A stretch of DNA of 64,000 nucleotides from NCBI GenBank assembly GCA_002347685.1, contig DDWS01000013.1, positions 99,343 to 163,342 on the forward strand. The letters run 5' to 3'. The translations under genes and the position numbers were made by a program. The DNA is from Syntrophaceae bacterium UBA2280 (GTDB taxonomy: Bacteria; Desulfobacterota; Syntrophia; Syntrophales; Smithellaceae). Positions 7,921-17,354 of this stretch are shown here, piece by piece. Each line of letters begins with the position of its first letter. Within the stretch, counting starts at the first letter, position 1. The notes below the pieces were generated by a model, which ran no database searches, was not told where the DNA came from, and was given only the letters and a program-made list of their open reading frames with translations.

Positions 7921-9087
7921 CTACGCGATGTCCAGCGCCTTGAGAATGACCTCTCGCTGATTGAACCATGCATAGTGATCGCGGACGTCGGTAAAGGCAG
8001 CTTGCGCCCTTTCCGGATAGCTGTCCATATCGTTTATCGCCTGCCGGATCACAGATGCCCACTGGTGCCCCCGGGCAAGGTAGCCATTTTCCTCATTTCG
8101 AATCGCCAAACCGTAAGTGTATGTGGGAGAGGCGATACTGATCGTTCCGGTAATTGCCGCTTCAAAATACTTGAGCTCGGATTTACAGTGCGTAAAAATA
8201 TTCGACTGTAGAGGAACCAGGTTGAACTCGACTCGTCCCGTCAGTCGCTGCAGATTGACGTAATCATGGAAAGCATATTTCGTAATCCTGTTTTTGAAGC
8301 GATGCAAAGAATCAGGACAATCAATGTAACCCGTCAGATGCAGCGCAATCTGAGGATGGTCTGCCAAAAGATCCTCCAGCGCCGGCACAATCATTTCAAA
8401 ATCACGGTTGTGCGAAGGAGATCCGCTGAAATATCCGAGGTCGATCCGATCGTCGCGGTCAAAGCCCGAGGCGATCTTTGAGGCATATATGCTTTCAGAT
8501 ATTTCCATTTGTTCTTGGTTAATAAAATTTGGCACGATGCCGATGGGCAAACCTGAATAATCTGCAATCCGGTCCGCCAGATATTGGTTTGTGGCAATGG
8601 CGGCGTCGCAGAGTTTCAATGCAGCTCCCATCCGCGCTATATAGGCGTACCAGTGGTCCCACAACGCTGGATTATCGGGATTCTGATCCAGCGTTTCCAT
8701 GATCAGATGAACGTAGTCGGGATCAAACACAAGATCGTCCACATCAAAGAAAACCCGCTTATGCCGTCGGCGAAATGTCGATATAAGGTGATGAATGCGA
8801 TGGCAGTATCGGGAGCGGCAAACTACCAGAATGTCAGCCAGGTCGGCAAGATTGTCTATATGGCCCAAATCGTCGAGAAAAAAGTAGGACGCCGACACCT
8901 CAGAGCCCGGAGTTTCGTTCAGCACATGAACCATATTGTAGGCACGATAACGAAACGTGCTGTTGTTCGGCTCTTCATAAAAATAGGCGACGCGGCGTTG
9001 CCCTCGAATCAGCGCCTGCTGTCGCATCGCAAGAGGAAGGATCCAGGGATCCCGATAGACGAATTCCGGCACACGGCAAGTGAACAT
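7921..9087 (-). CDS. GT4-like glycosyltransferase
   Basis: 388 residues from an ATG at 9087 that overlaps the upstream stop by one base (TGATG); the frame is open upstream to 9138. The N-terminal half begins with RRVAYFYEEPNNSTFRYRAYNM, a pattern of GT-B enzymes that scan host strands for bent substrates. The middle has FFDVDDLVFDP, and the C-terminal half has FTHCKSELKYFEAAITG followed by GYLA, the GT4 nucleotide-sugar binding region. No transmembrane helices. Encoded 57 nt ahead of the DUF2142-like pair, so probably a cytosolic partner in the same glycan. Donor sugar not predictable. Confidence 0.78.
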   Translation of the reverse strand: MFTCRVPEFVYRDPWILPLAMRQQALIRGQRRVAYFYEEPNNSTFRYRAYNMVHVLNETPGSEVSASYFFLDDLGHIDNLADLADILVVCRSRYCHRIHHLISTFRRRHKRVFFDVDDLVFDPDYVHLIMETLDQNPDNPALWDHWYAYIARMGAALKLCDAAIATNQYLADRIADYSGLPIGIVPNFINQEQMEISESIYASKIASGFDRDDRIDLGYFSGSPSHNRDFEMIVPALEDLLADHPQIALHLTGYIDCPDSLHRFKNRITKYAFHDYVNLQRLTGRVEFNLVPLQSNIFTHCKSELKYFEAAITGTISIASPTYTYGLAIRNEENGYLARGHQWASVIRQAINDMDSYPERAQAAFTDVRDHYAWFNQREVILKALDIA

Positions 9088-10394
9088 CAGCGGTCTACCG
9101 ATGCGAACTCGATCGCGCGAGCTAAAGTATCGCCCCAATCGGTCTGTAGGTTGTTTTGGAGGAAGTTTCTTTCACGGGCGGGTTGATCGAATGCCAGTTC
9201 CACCCCGACTCGCAGCGCATCCACCAGAGCGCCCCGATTAATATCCGCGCACAGGATATTGGGCGAATAAGAGCTCAGATCCGTCTTGTTGTCGAAACGG
9301 TTGGTGACCACCACGGCCCCGCTTGCCGCAAGATCCAAAGGAAGATAACTAGGGTGCGGCGTATACATCAGGGTCAGACCCAAGTCGACCGTTCCGATCA
9401 GCGCCGCATAGTCCGACCACGTCATATTCTCATACCGATCTGGCTTGATACCGTTGAAAACAAGAACCGGAATATCTTTGCCCACTAGGATGATCTCCCA
9501 CTGATCCAGATCCAGCACGCCTTCTATAATAGACTGCTCAATCACTTCCAGGCCCAGAAAAAAAAGATTACGTGCATTATTCTTCGGGCGCGCATAGAAA
9601 AGGAAACGTTTCTTTCCCTGTTGCCCGCCGCCCCGAGGATGGAAAACCGCAGGCGGAAAGGCCGGTTCAAACCAGATGCCCCGCGTCGCGATGTTTTGAA
9701 ATCCCTCTTTACAAAAGTAATCATACAGGAGCTTCGAGTTGATCAGAAAACGGATCTCCGTGTTACGCATTATTGATTCGCATTTCAAGCGTTCGTCGCC
9801 AAAGGGATAAAACATCCGCTCGTCTTCCTGCAGTAAATAAATCAGTTGCGACGGAGAAACACTAGGCAGCGCGGCGGCGGTTGTCCACCAGGACGTGGTT
9901 ACAAAGACCTCATCCGGTAAGATATCGATCTGATAGTTAGGGTCGTAGAAGGCCGCATGTCGGAATTCAGATTCGCCCGCAAGCTCAATGCTGACGGTGG
10001 ACAATAGTCTTTCTAAATTTGCCGGCCGGGCTCGCTGTGTTCGAGTGATAACGCGCAACGATGCCCCCAGATGGTTTGCCAGAAGCGCTGAAAAAATCAA
10101 AGCAGTGCCGACACCACCATAGAGGCTGCCGTCATTGATACTGTCAGTCACCATCGATACACGACGTGCATGCGCACCGGGAGGATAATAGGCGCGCAAT
10201 GGTCGTAAGGATTCGAAGTGGATATCGATCAGTTTTGCCGGCGATAGAGGTATCTTTTTATCCGTCATCGAAAACGAATCACTTCCGGTAACCAAAAGGG
10301 AGCGGTTGAAGTATTTTCGCCGGATAATCCGCCACGCCGCAACAGTACCATGCTCTTTCCAGAAACAATACAAGCGAAAAAGACGATCAGCCAC
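9087..10394 (-). CDS. WsaF-like GT4 glycosyltransferase
   Basis: 435 residues with GTG start at 10394 preceded by AAGGAGAG at good spacing. The N-terminal domain has SLYGGVGTALIFSALLANHLG followed by LRVITRTQ, and the C-terminal domain has KKRFLFYARPKNNARNLF, then a GLTLMYTPHPSYLPLDLAASG acceptor/donor segment. This combination is typical of WsaF-type (rhamnosyltransferase) GT-B enzymes. About 65 residues at the N-terminus before the first domain are basic and may bind the membrane. First gene of the tight minus-strand string going left; a 296-nt gap separates it from the GT2 at 10691. Rhamnose as donor is an inference from the family name only. Confidence 0.78.
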   Translation of the reverse strand: MADRLFRLYCFWKEHGTVAAWRIIRRKYFNRSLLVTGSDSFSMTDKKIPLSPAKLIDIHFESLRPLRAYYPPGAHARRVSMVTDSINDGSLYGGVGTALIFSALLANHLGASLRVITRTQRARPANLERLLSTVSIELAGESEFRHAAFYDPNYQIDILPDEVFVTTSWWTTAAALPSVSPSQLIYLLQEDERMFYPFGDERLKCESIMRNTEIRFLINSKLLYDYFCKEGFQNIATRGIWFEPAFPPAVFHPRGGGQQGKKRFLFYARPKNNARNLFFLGLEVIEQSIIEGVLDLDQWEIILVGKDIPVLVFNGIKPDRYENMTWSDYAALIGTVDLGLTLMYTPHPSYLPLDLAASGAVVVTNRFDNKTDLSSYSPNILCADINRGALVDALRVGVELAFDQPARERNFLQNNLQTDWGDTLARAIEFASVDR

Positions 10395-10690
10395 AGAGAA
10401 ACTCTCCTTTCAAAAGAGACGCATTATGCCTCTCGCCAGTCCAGGCTAGCTGAGCATAATGATGCTTTTTTTGCTTTAATTGCCGAGGCATGGTTTCTTC
10501 TTGGTCTTTACACATTATTGGCGCTTTTTTTCCACTTGCTGATGAATGATCAGATTTGATTTTGATCCATCTGTCTCGCTTCGACGACTACCCGTAGAAA
10601 AGATTTGGTCCTTTACGCCTCGACAGCCCTCTTTTGCAAAAACGCGCCATACTTTTTTGACGCGGCCCGCTACACCTGCACCGCATCTGA
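10395..10690. other. intergenic gap, likely promoter region for the downstream minus-strand string
   Basis: 296 bases between two co-directional glycosyltransferase genes. No supported coding frame or stable hairpin with a T-tract is visible. A strong ribosome-binding site (AAGGAGAG) precedes the GTG at 10394. The gap is long compared with the 0-60 nt spacings further left, so transcription may restart here; no convincing -35/-10 pair could be picked by eye. Confidence 0.3.
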
Positions 10691-11890
10691 CTATATTTGA
10701 AAAAGTTTAAGCACAGAAAGAAGGTTTTCTAATTTTGAAGACACGAAACGCATCGGGGCGGTAAGGCGCCAACTGGTGCTTTTGCGGATCTCTTCAATGG
10801 TCCTCAAAGCCTCGGTGTAGCTTTGGTCTAAGTTGGCAATCTGCTCGTCGCGGGCAGAAATCTGACTTTCCCGCTCGGCTAATAATTGATTGCTAGAAAA
10901 CAATCTTTCAAGTGACAGGCCATCGTGCTTTTTGGTGAGAGTGAGAAAAGCACGTCTGTCAAAGTGATAAAGCGTTCTGATTTTTTCTGCACGAACCGGA
11001 TCAGATACGATATCAAACAGTAAATCAATGCCAAAGAGTTCGGTAAAGGGAAATGGTTTTTTTTCCAATGCAATCATAGCCAAAACAAATTCCGCATCAA
11101 AACCGTCCTCCCGATAATATCGGGCTGCCTCTGGAAATATTAAAACCATTTCTTCATAAGACGTTATCTTTAAATAATGTCTGAGAATTCGATAAAATTC
11201 GTTTCCTCCGCGTATGCGCGTTTCCGGTCTGTTGCCGCTTGCGTTTGCTTCATTGGCAAGCACACGAAATCGAACCAGATTATCAGGAAGCACAAATATT
11301 TCATATTTCAAACAAAGACGAATCCACATATTAAAATCGCCTAATTGCGCGTAACCATATTCATACACCCCAACCGTATCGTAACAGCTTTTGCGAATGA
11401 GGACACTGGGATGACAAAGAGCATTGCCGTGGTTGAAAAAGAAATTAAGCCACTCATATCTTGTTCTGTTTGGCTGATCGAAAATGTTGAAATAAGAGTG
11501 CTTTTCGTCGGCTAACGCATGACCTTCTTCCGTTATCGCAAGGGCATTGGTAAAAACCGCGCCAATCTCGTGATGGGCATCCAAAAAAGCCACTTGTTTT
11601 TCAAGCTTTTGCGGCTCCCATACATCGTCCGAATGGTGAATGGCGATGTATTCACCGGATGCAATTTTTAAAGCTCTATTTAGGGTACCGTAGCCATTTT
11701 GCTCGTTTTGGTATGCCTTGATACGACCGTCTTTAAAACGATTAATCATTCGCCATGAGTCATCGCTTGATGCATCATCCCATATGATCAGTTCAAAATC
11801 CTCATAAGTTTGACTAAGAACGCTGTTTATTGCTTCCTGAATATACTTCTCATGATTATAAGAAGTGAGAATTATAGAAACCTTAGGCAT
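10691..11890 (-). CDS. family 2 glycosyltransferase with C-terminal coiled coil
   Basis: 399 residues. The N-terminal GT-A domain starts VSIILTSYNHEKYIQEAINSV (residues 4-24), with nucleotide-binding WDDASSDDS and metal-site HHSDDVWEP. The last 70 residues include LAERESQISARDEQIANLD, a heptad-like coiled coil, ending in STSWRLTAPMRF, a tail common in O-antigen glycosyltransferases that tether to chain-length or polymerising partners. Base composition is visibly more AT-rich than the genes to its left, in line with the nearby IS element and possible horizontal acquisition. The upstream ribosome-binding site is weak (AGAAG). Confidence 0.87.
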   Translation of the reverse strand: MPKVSIILTSYNHEKYIQEAINSVLSQTYEDFELIIWDDASSDDSWRMINRFKDGRIKAYQNEQNGYGTLNRALKIASGEYIAIHHSDDVWEPQKLEKQVAFLDAHHEIGAVFTNALAITEEGHALADEKHSYFNIFDQPNRTRYEWLNFFFNHGNALCHPSVLIRKSCYDTVGVYEYGYAQLGDFNMWIRLCLKYEIFVLPDNLVRFRVLANEANASGNRPETRIRGGNEFYRILRHYLKITSYEEMVLIFPEAARYYREDGFDAEFVLAMIALEKKPFPFTELFGIDLLFDIVSDPVRAEKIRTLYHFDRRAFLTLTKKHDGLSLERLFSSNQLLAERESQISARDEQIANLDQSYTEALRTIEEIRKSTSWRLTAPMRFVSSKLENLLSVLKLFQI

Positions 11891-12349
11891 TTTTACTTTC
11901 TTCTGCTGTCATTTAAGTAAGGTCATCCATCGACCCATCAAACATTTTGCGGTCGCGGTGCAGGTTTTAAATATCGGCTTGCCCCTCGTCAGGTGCCTGA
12001 AGAGAAATATCTTTCATTCATTCTCATCAGGCATTTTTGAGGTTGCAATAAGATAATCATTTTCATCGATAAATATTGCGTCATGATAATCACATTTTTG
12101 CAATAATCAAAACTATCTCCCTTGTGCCTTAGGTACTGAAATCATCACCGATGATATATTTAAATGGAGTAATGTTGTGTTATGCATCAGTACAGCTTCT
12201 ATACACCGCAAAATGAAGGGAGAATAATGATAAGTTCTGACAGTCACCGATGGTTCGAACCGTCTCCAACATCTTTTCGGGCAGTTCCAAAAATCCCCTT
12301 TGCTTTTTTTAATTTCTTTTATGTTTGACTTACCTCACTTTAAAAAAAT
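11891..12349. other. AT-rich intergenic region left of the insertion sequence
   Basis: About 460 bases without a supported gene. It is AT-rich throughout and presumably contains the promoter for the minus-strand GT2 at 11890. A 10-nt palindrome (GGTTCGAACC) near 12252 resembles a T-loop but no tRNA can be folded around it. The region ends at the left inverted repeat of the ISL3-family element. Confidence 0.4.
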
Positions 12350-12376
12350 GGGGCTTCTGGGTTTGCTGTGCATGAA
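12350..12376 (+). repeat. left terminal inverted repeat of ISL3 element
   Basis: Begins GGGGCTTCTGGGTTTG and ends TGTGCATGAA; pairs with the repeat at 13691-13717 with two mismatches. A third, orphan copy of this end lies near 28661-28703. Confidence 0.9.
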
Positions 12377-12457
12377 AAACGACATAACTCCCTATAAAGT
12401 ATCAACAAAAGCTCTTTGAAAATTGACACGTTTTCGAATCTCATATAGAGATGCCGG

Positions 12458-13689
12458 ATGAAAACGATTAAAACCCTTCGCGACTTGTATAGATTCCCCG
12501 GATTCAGGCCTCGGTCCATGCTTAAATTGCATCCCGAAGATCCTAACGGATACATTATCACTCTTGAACGCCGCCAAAAAAAACAGTTACTTCATGTTGT
12601 GGCACCGTCTCACCAAGCTTTCGGGATCGAACCACGCATATTGTCCGCGACATTGATTCCGGAGCAGCCCATATCTACCTTGAGTTCGAGTATCGCAGGG
12701 TTGCCTGCTGGAAATGCAACGCCGTGAAACGCGAAACCCTTGCCATGCTGGCCAAATCAGCGAGGTTCACTCAACGATTTGAAGACCGCATCGGACAGCT
12801 CTGTCGTGAGATGTCCATCAAGCGAGTAGCTGAGTTGCATTCCCTGAGCTGGGATCAGGTGTGTCGCATGGAGAAGAGCTACATGCGCCGCCTGTTGGAA
12901 CAAAATCCTCCGTCAGAACAGCTTCGCGCCATTGGCATTGATGAAATCTCCGTCCGTAAGGGACACAGCTATGCGATCGTAGTCGCCGATCTCGACCAGA
13001 GACGACCGATCTGGCTTGGCGGACAGGGACGCACCGAACAGGACATGAATCTGTTCTTCGACATCATGGGAATAAAACGTTGCGAAACAATCGAGCTGGC
13101 CGTCATGGATATGTGGAAACCGTTTCGTAAAGCCACCATGAGGTATGCGCCCAATGTCAAGATTATCTACGACAAGTTTCACATCGTGAAACACCTGTCA
13201 GATGCTCTTGATCAGGTCAGACGTAACGAGTATAAGCGGGTTCATGAGAAAGAACGTCGATTCATCAAGGGGCAACGCTACACGCTGCTGTCCCATAAAT
13301 CGAATTTAGATATCGAAGGCCGGCGGGCCTTAAGTATGCTTTTAAAGGCCAATAAACGGCTGAACAAAGCCTATCTGTTGAAAGAATCGTTCGGTCAGCT
13401 CTGGAACTATAAAAACCCGACCTGGTGCCGAAAGTTCTTTGACAACTGGAAAGATCAGTTGCGTTGGCAGCGGCTTGAACCCTTTGAGAAGTTTGCGGCG
13501 CTTGTTGAAAGACACTGGGATGGAATCGTCAGTTACTGCCATCCTGACCACAAAGTGTCTCTTGGTTTTATGGAGGGCTTGAACAACAAGATTCGTGTCA
13601 TCCAGCGAAGAGCATACGGTATTAAGGATCAGGAATATCTGATGCTCAAAGTTATAACTTCATTTATCAAAGAGCAGGATTTAAGCTGA
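12458..13689 (+). pseudogene. ISL3-family transposase, frame break at A8
   Basis: The N-terminal part (ATG 12458) reads RFPGFRPRSMLKLHP and ITLERRQKK, then reaches a run of eight A at 12576-12583. Protein similarity continues in the -1 frame: SCCGTVSPSFRDRTTH, RDIDSG, and a second zinc-ribbon pair CWKC, running without a stop to 13689. The catalytic core is in the second frame: IDEISVRKG and AVMDMWKPF (Asp), YDKFHIVKHL, and GFMEGLNNKIRVIQRRAYG (Glu). Together the two parts give a full-length transposase of about 410 residues. Either a -1 slippage at the A-run makes the fusion, or a one-base indel has inactivated it. An internal GTG at 12724 would yield only the catalytic part. Confidence 0.85.
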
Positions 13690-13690
13690 T

Positions 13691-13717
13691 TTCATGCACA
13701 ACAAACCCAGAAGACCC
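13691..13717 (-). repeat. right terminal inverted repeat of ISL3 element
   Basis: Starts two bases after the transposase TGA (TTCATGCACAACAAACCCAG and on to ACCC). It is the complement of the left end with two mismatches. Confidence 0.9.
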
Positions 13718-13776
13718 TAAAAAATAGCGGCTACAAGGCATCTCTGCCAGGTTTAAGGAAGGAGATAAAAAACAGA

Positions 13777-14430
13777 TCATCTCTTTTCCACATTATCCTT
13801 CAAAACCGCGGCAGGATTTCCGGCAACTATCACATTATCTGGGACATCTTTCACTACAACTGCTCCGATACCCACAATAACATTATTCCCAATTTTTATT
13901 TTTGGTTTTATACTCACACCGGAACCGATTACACATTCACTACCTATCTGCACGTTGCCGCCGATGATGGTTTTAGTAAACAGCGTGGTGTAATCCCCGA
14001 TAATCGAATCATGTCCGATTGAATTATACGAGTTAATAAAAACAAATTTTCCAATTTTAACATCAGATGCAATACTATTGAACGCGCGGGCAATTACACA
14101 CCCTTCTCCAAATTCCACATAATTTGATATAAGGTTATAAGGACCCAGAATAAACGGAAAGGTTACTTTACATGATTCTTTGATATTTTTGATTAGTTTC
14201 TTTTTATTTAATGGATAATCGAGCGAGCAGCAGATTGCCAAATCGGGGCAATCTACCCTTTGCTGAAGATATTCGATACCGCCCAAAACAGGAACTCCAT
14301 TAATAATTTGACCTTGCTTTTCTGGCGTATCATCAATGAATCCTTCAATAAGCCAAGAAGAGCCGCAGGATAAACTTGCTACGGTATCTCTACCAGCTCC
14401 TCCAGCGCCATAAATTAACAGCTTATTCAT
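13777..14430 (-). CDS. PglD/NeuD-type sugar O- or N-acetyltransferase
   Basis: 217 residues. The N-terminal 80 residues form a Rossmann-like UDP-sugar-binding domain (LLIYGAGGAGRD, then GFIDDTPEKQG and GVPVLGG). The rest is a left-handed beta-helix of hexapeptide repeats (VIARAF, VKIGKF, SIIGDY, VQIGSECVIGSG, VKDVPDNVIVAGNPAAV). The PglD/NeuD family acetylates amino groups made by a DegT-type aminotransferase. The adjacent upstream gene (14531-15676) is exactly such an aminotransferase, and a CapD/PglF-type 4,6-dehydratase lies in the same strand run. The three together can make an N-acetylated amino-dideoxy sugar such as a bacillosamine-type or related sugar. AT-rich, like other genes bordering the IS. 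Confidence 0.85.
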   Translation of the reverse strand: MNKLLIYGAGGAGRDTVASLSCGSSWLIEGFIDDTPEKQGQIINGVPVLGGIEYLQQRVDCPDLAICCSLDYPLNKKKLIKNIKESCKVTFPFILGPYNLISNYVEFGEGCVIARAFNSIASDVKIGKFVFINSYNSIGHDSIIGDYTTLFTKTIIGGNVQIGSECVIGSGVSIKPKIKIGNNVIVGIGAVVVKDVPDNVIVAGNPAAVLKDNVEKR

Positions 14431-14530
14431 TTTCCCTCCTAAGTAACCTTGAGATAATCAGCAAATGTTTTTGTGTACCATGCACCCATTCCAATTACGT
14501 TGCCAGCATGCTTTAATATTCATTTAATTC

Positions 14531-15676
14531 TTAATTTGCCGAACGGTCAAACAGGTGACAAATAACATCCACGATAGCTTCACCCAGATCGGGATAAACG
14601 GGCAAGCAAACCACTTGCTCTGCAGTCTTTTCCGCAACCGGAAGCGTGCCCGGTCCGAACATTGCGGAATCGCGGTAGGCTGAAAATTGGCTGATTAATG
14701 GATAAAAATAGCGGCGACCATAAATATTGTGCCGTTTGAGTTTTTCATAAAGTGCATCGCGGCTGATACCGTACTTTTCTTCATCCACAAAAACAGGGAA
14801 ATAGCCGTAGTTATGTACGACCCCTTCAATGTCATTCATCAAACGAATGCCATCTATGTTCTTCAGCGCATCTCTGTACTGAAAGACAATGGCTTTCCTT
14901 TTTTTAACGTATGATTCGATGTACTTTAAGTAAAGGACTCCAAAAGCCGCCTGGATTTCATTCATTTTCCCGTTAATGCCGCATTCGACTACACTGGTTT
15001 CTCCGGCAAAACCAAAATTCTTCAGCTTGTCGATGCGCTCTTTTGTTTTTCTGTCCCGGCTTACAATTGCGCCACCTTCAAAGGTCGTAAAGGCTTTCGT
15101 CGCATGAAAACTCAAAACAGAGAGATCGCCGTGGTTCATCATCGAAATGCCGTTTTTCTTAACACCAAAAGCGTGAGCTGCATCATAGATAACCTTCAGC
15201 CCGTGTTTGTCGGCAATAGCCTGAATGGCTTCGACATCGCAGGGATTGCCATACACGTGCACGGGCAAAACTGCGGTCGTGCGGGATGTAATCGCGGCTT
15301 CAATTTTTTCGGGATCCAGGTTGCAACATTCTGGCTCGATATCCACAAACACGGGTTTGATTTTATTCCAGATAAGACAATGGGCGGTGGCCACAAAACT
15401 GTAGGGGGTGGTAATCACTTCACCCTGAATATCGAGTGCTTGCAATGCTGTCAAAAGCGCGATGGTGCCGTTACAAAACAAAGAAATGCAACTGACACCT
15501 AAATAATCCGCCAGATCATCCTCCAACTGCTTATGAAATGAGCCATTGTTCGTCAGAATTTTAGAATTCCATATTTTCTCCAAATAGGGAACAAACTCTT
15601 CCAGCGGGGGCAACGCAGGCTTCGTGACGTAAATTATTTCATTGTTCTGATTAAGGCGTGTTGGTTTCACGCTCAT
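14531..15676 (-). CDS. DegT/DnrJ/EryC1-type PLP aminotransferase
   Basis: 381 residues, full length. PLP-site features: the internal-aldimine lysine is Lys194 in SFHATKAFTTFEGG; Asp165 in YDAAHAFG contacts the pyridine nitrogen. The TTPYSFVATAH segment and the GRRYFYPL acceptor-loop motif near the C-terminus also fit. The family transfers an amino group from glutamate to a 3- or 4-keto sugar nucleotide. With the acetyltransferase downstream and the CapD-like dehydratase upstream in the same direction it probably makes an N-acyl amino-deoxy sugar. Position of amination (C3 or C4) cannot be read from the sequence. Confidence 0.92.
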   Translation of the reverse strand: MSVKPTRLNQNNEIIYVTKPALPPLEEFVPYLEKIWNSKILTNNGSFHKQLEDDLADYLGVSCISLFCNGTIALLTALQALDIQGEVITTPYSFVATAHCLIWNKIKPVFVDIEPECCNLDPEKIEAAITSRTTAVLPVHVYGNPCDVEAIQAIADKHGLKVIYDAAHAFGVKKNGISMMNHGDLSVLSFHATKAFTTFEGGAIVSRDRKTKERIDKLKNFGFAGETSVVECGINGKMNEIQAAFGVLYLKYIESYVKKRKAIVFQYRDALKNIDGIRLMNDIEGVVHNYGYFPVFVDEEKYGISRDALYEKLKRHNIYGRRYFYPLISQFSAYRDSAMFGPGTLPVAEKTAEQVVCLPVYPDLGEAIVDVICHLFDRSAN

Positions 15677-15742
15677 GGATTCTCACCTGAATATCAGACG
15701 TATTTTATTCGAAAAAAACGGAAGACACGACCGGATCAGACG

Positions 15743-16459
15743 CTAGAAAGATGATTCTTCCGTCAGACGGCCGCGGTCCAGCCGTACCACCCGGTTGCAA
15801 ACCTTGCTTACCAGATCCGGCGAATGGGAAGCGATCACGAGAATGCTGGATTTCAGAACGATTTCATTGAGCCTGCGTTGGGCCTTATCCTGAAAGTCCG
15901 TATCGCCGACGGTCAACCATTCGTCCATGACCAGAATGTCCGGCTGTTCAATCGTGGCAATGGAAAAGCCCAGGCGCATCTGCATGCCGCTGGAATAGGT
16001 TCGGATCGGCATGTGCACAAAATCACCCAGTCCCGCGAAATCGACGATCTCATCAATTTTTGCCGTCAGCTCTTTGCGCCTGTAGCCCAGAAGCGCGCCG
16101 CGCAGGTAAATGTTCTCGATCCCGGTCGCTTCCGTGTCCATGCCGAGGTTCAGGTCGATGAGGCTGCTGACCTTCCCCGACACGCTCACGCTTCCTCCGG
16201 TCGGCTCATAGACACCCGAGATCACGCGAAGAAGCGTGCTTTTCCCCGCCCCGTTGTGCCCGAGCACCCCGAGACGATCGCCCGCACAGATCTCCATCGA
16301 CAGGTTGTCCAGAGCGCGAACCACCACTCGCCCTTTTTCATTGGCGCCCATCCGTCCGCCGGTCGCGGCCTGCATCAGGTGTTTCTTTAAAGATCGACCG
16401 GTGGTGTTGTAGATCGGAAAATCAACACAGACAGAATCGAGTTTGATCAATCGGTTCAT
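15743..16459 (-). CDS. wzt: polysaccharide ABC exporter ATP-binding subunit (Wzt-like, short form)
   Basis: 238 residues. Walker A GHNGAGKST at 67-75, ABC signature YSSGMQMRLGFS near 160, Walker B DILVMDEWL near 180 and a switch His in IASHS. Closest to the O-antigen/teichoic acid exporters (Wzt, TagH, KpsT-like). The protein stops soon after the nucleotide-binding domain and lacks the C-terminal carbohydrate-binding domain of Wzt proteins that recognise a capped chain end. It lies 8 nt downstream of the permease gene. It powers transfer of undecaprenyl-linked glycan across the inner membrane. Confidence 0.9.
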   Translation of the reverse strand: MNRLIKLDSVCVDFPIYNTTGRSLKKHLMQAATGGRMGANEKGRVVVRALDNLSMEICAGDRLGVLGHNGAGKSTLLRVISGVYEPTGGSVSVSGKVSSLIDLNLGMDTEATGIENIYLRGALLGYRRKELTAKIDEIVDFAGLGDFVHMPIRTYSSGMQMRLGFSIATIEQPDILVMDEWLTVGDTDFQDKAQRRLNEIVLKSSILVIASHSPDLVSKVCNRVVRLDRGRLTEESSF

Positions 16460-16467
16460 AGATCAGC

Positions 16468-17271
16468 CTATAGCCAATATGCGATTCTCGCCCGGAATCG
16501 CCCGTAAAAGAGAATAGTCAGGGTCCATCCCGTCACAGCGAGGCCCACGGCGACTGCCCAGTTGGCCACGGACGGCATGCCGCCCAAAAGCGGGGCACGA
16601 ACGATCTCAACGAGATGGTAAAAGGGATTGAGGTTCAATAAAATCAATCCGGCCCGACGGGGAACCATCGGGGGCATCCAGATAATTGGCGTGAGATAGA
16701 AACTGACTTGAAGCAGGTTGCTGACAATCTGCGGTACATCGCGGTACCGGGTGCAAAAAACACCCAGCAGCAGGGCAATCCACGAAAGATTGATAATCAG
16801 CAAAATCAGTCCCGGCAAGGCCAGCCAGATCGTGGCGCTGATCGGCACCCAGAAAAAAAGCAAGACCAAAGGGAAGATGACCAGATTGTGAGCGAAGATG
16901 ATCAGATTCCGCCAGATCAGACGCAGAATGTGCGTAAACAGGGGAAGCGAAATCTGCTTGATCATGGCCTCGGCCGCGGTGAAGCCCGTGCATCCCTCGT
17001 TCAAGATGGTGGTGATGAGCGTCCATAAAATCAGCCCGCAGGTGAGAAAAGGCAGAAATTCCTTCATCGGCGCGGAAAAGAGTGTCCCGAACACAAATCC
17101 CAGTGCGACGATCATCACACCCATGCTGATCGTCAACCAAAACGGCCCCAGAGAAGACCTCCGGTAACGCTGCCGGATATCCTGCCAGCCGAATATGGCC
17201 GCCAGTTCATATCCCCGAAGGGAGGCCTGAATATCATACCAGCCTTTTTGCATCCACTTGAACATGATCAC
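16468..17271 (-). CDS. wzm: polysaccharide ABC exporter permease (Wzm-like)
   Basis: 267 residues with six hydrophobic segments. The amphipathic N-terminus (YELAAIFGWQDIRQRYRRS) followed by SLGPFWLTISMGVMI is the hallmark of Wzm/TagG/KpsM-type ABC-2 permeases. An ATG two codons into the frame is an alternative start. Forms a dimer in the inner membrane with two copies of the ATPase encoded 8 nt downstream, flipping completed undecaprenyl-diphosphate-linked polysaccharide. Together with the ligase at 25448 this indicates an ABC-transporter-dependent O-antigen. Confidence 0.92.
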   Translation of the reverse strand: MIMFKWMQKGWYDIQASLRGYELAAIFGWQDIRQRYRRSSLGPFWLTISMGVMIVALGFVFGTLFSAPMKEFLPFLTCGLILWTLITTILNEGCTGFTAAEAMIKQISLPLFTHILRLIWRNLIIFAHNLVIFPLVLLFFWVPISATIWLALPGLILLIINLSWIALLLGVFCTRYRDVPQIVSNLLQVSFYLTPIIWMPPMVPRRAGLILLNLNPFYHLVEIVRAPLLGGMPSVANWAVAVGLAVTGWTLTILFYGRFRARIAYWL

Positions 17272-17354
17272 CCTGACATCAGAATTTCAGACTTCATGGC
17301 CTGCCTGTTAAAAAGACAAGAAACCCCGAGGCTACTCCAGCGACCGGGAGCATT

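Larger units (their letters stand above)
12350..13717 (+). mobile_element. ISL3-family insertion sequence
   Basis: A 1368-bp element bounded by 27-nt terminal inverted repeats that match at 25 of 27 positions, containing one transposase reading in two frames. The flanks are nearly identical 8-mers, AAAAAAAT on the left and TAAAAAAT on the right, compatible with the 8-bp target duplication of ISL3 elements given the A-rich target. It separates the 11890-to-1 string from the acetyltransferase gene at 13777, so it may have inserted into a once larger O-antigen locus. The ends look intact; activity depends on whether the transposase frame break is bypassed. Confidence 0.88.

Noticed and set aside
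12235..12275. GGTTCGAACC resembling a tRNA T-loop
   Set aside because: The loop would be six rather than seven bases, the stem has a mismatch, and no acceptor or anticodon arm can be formed around it.
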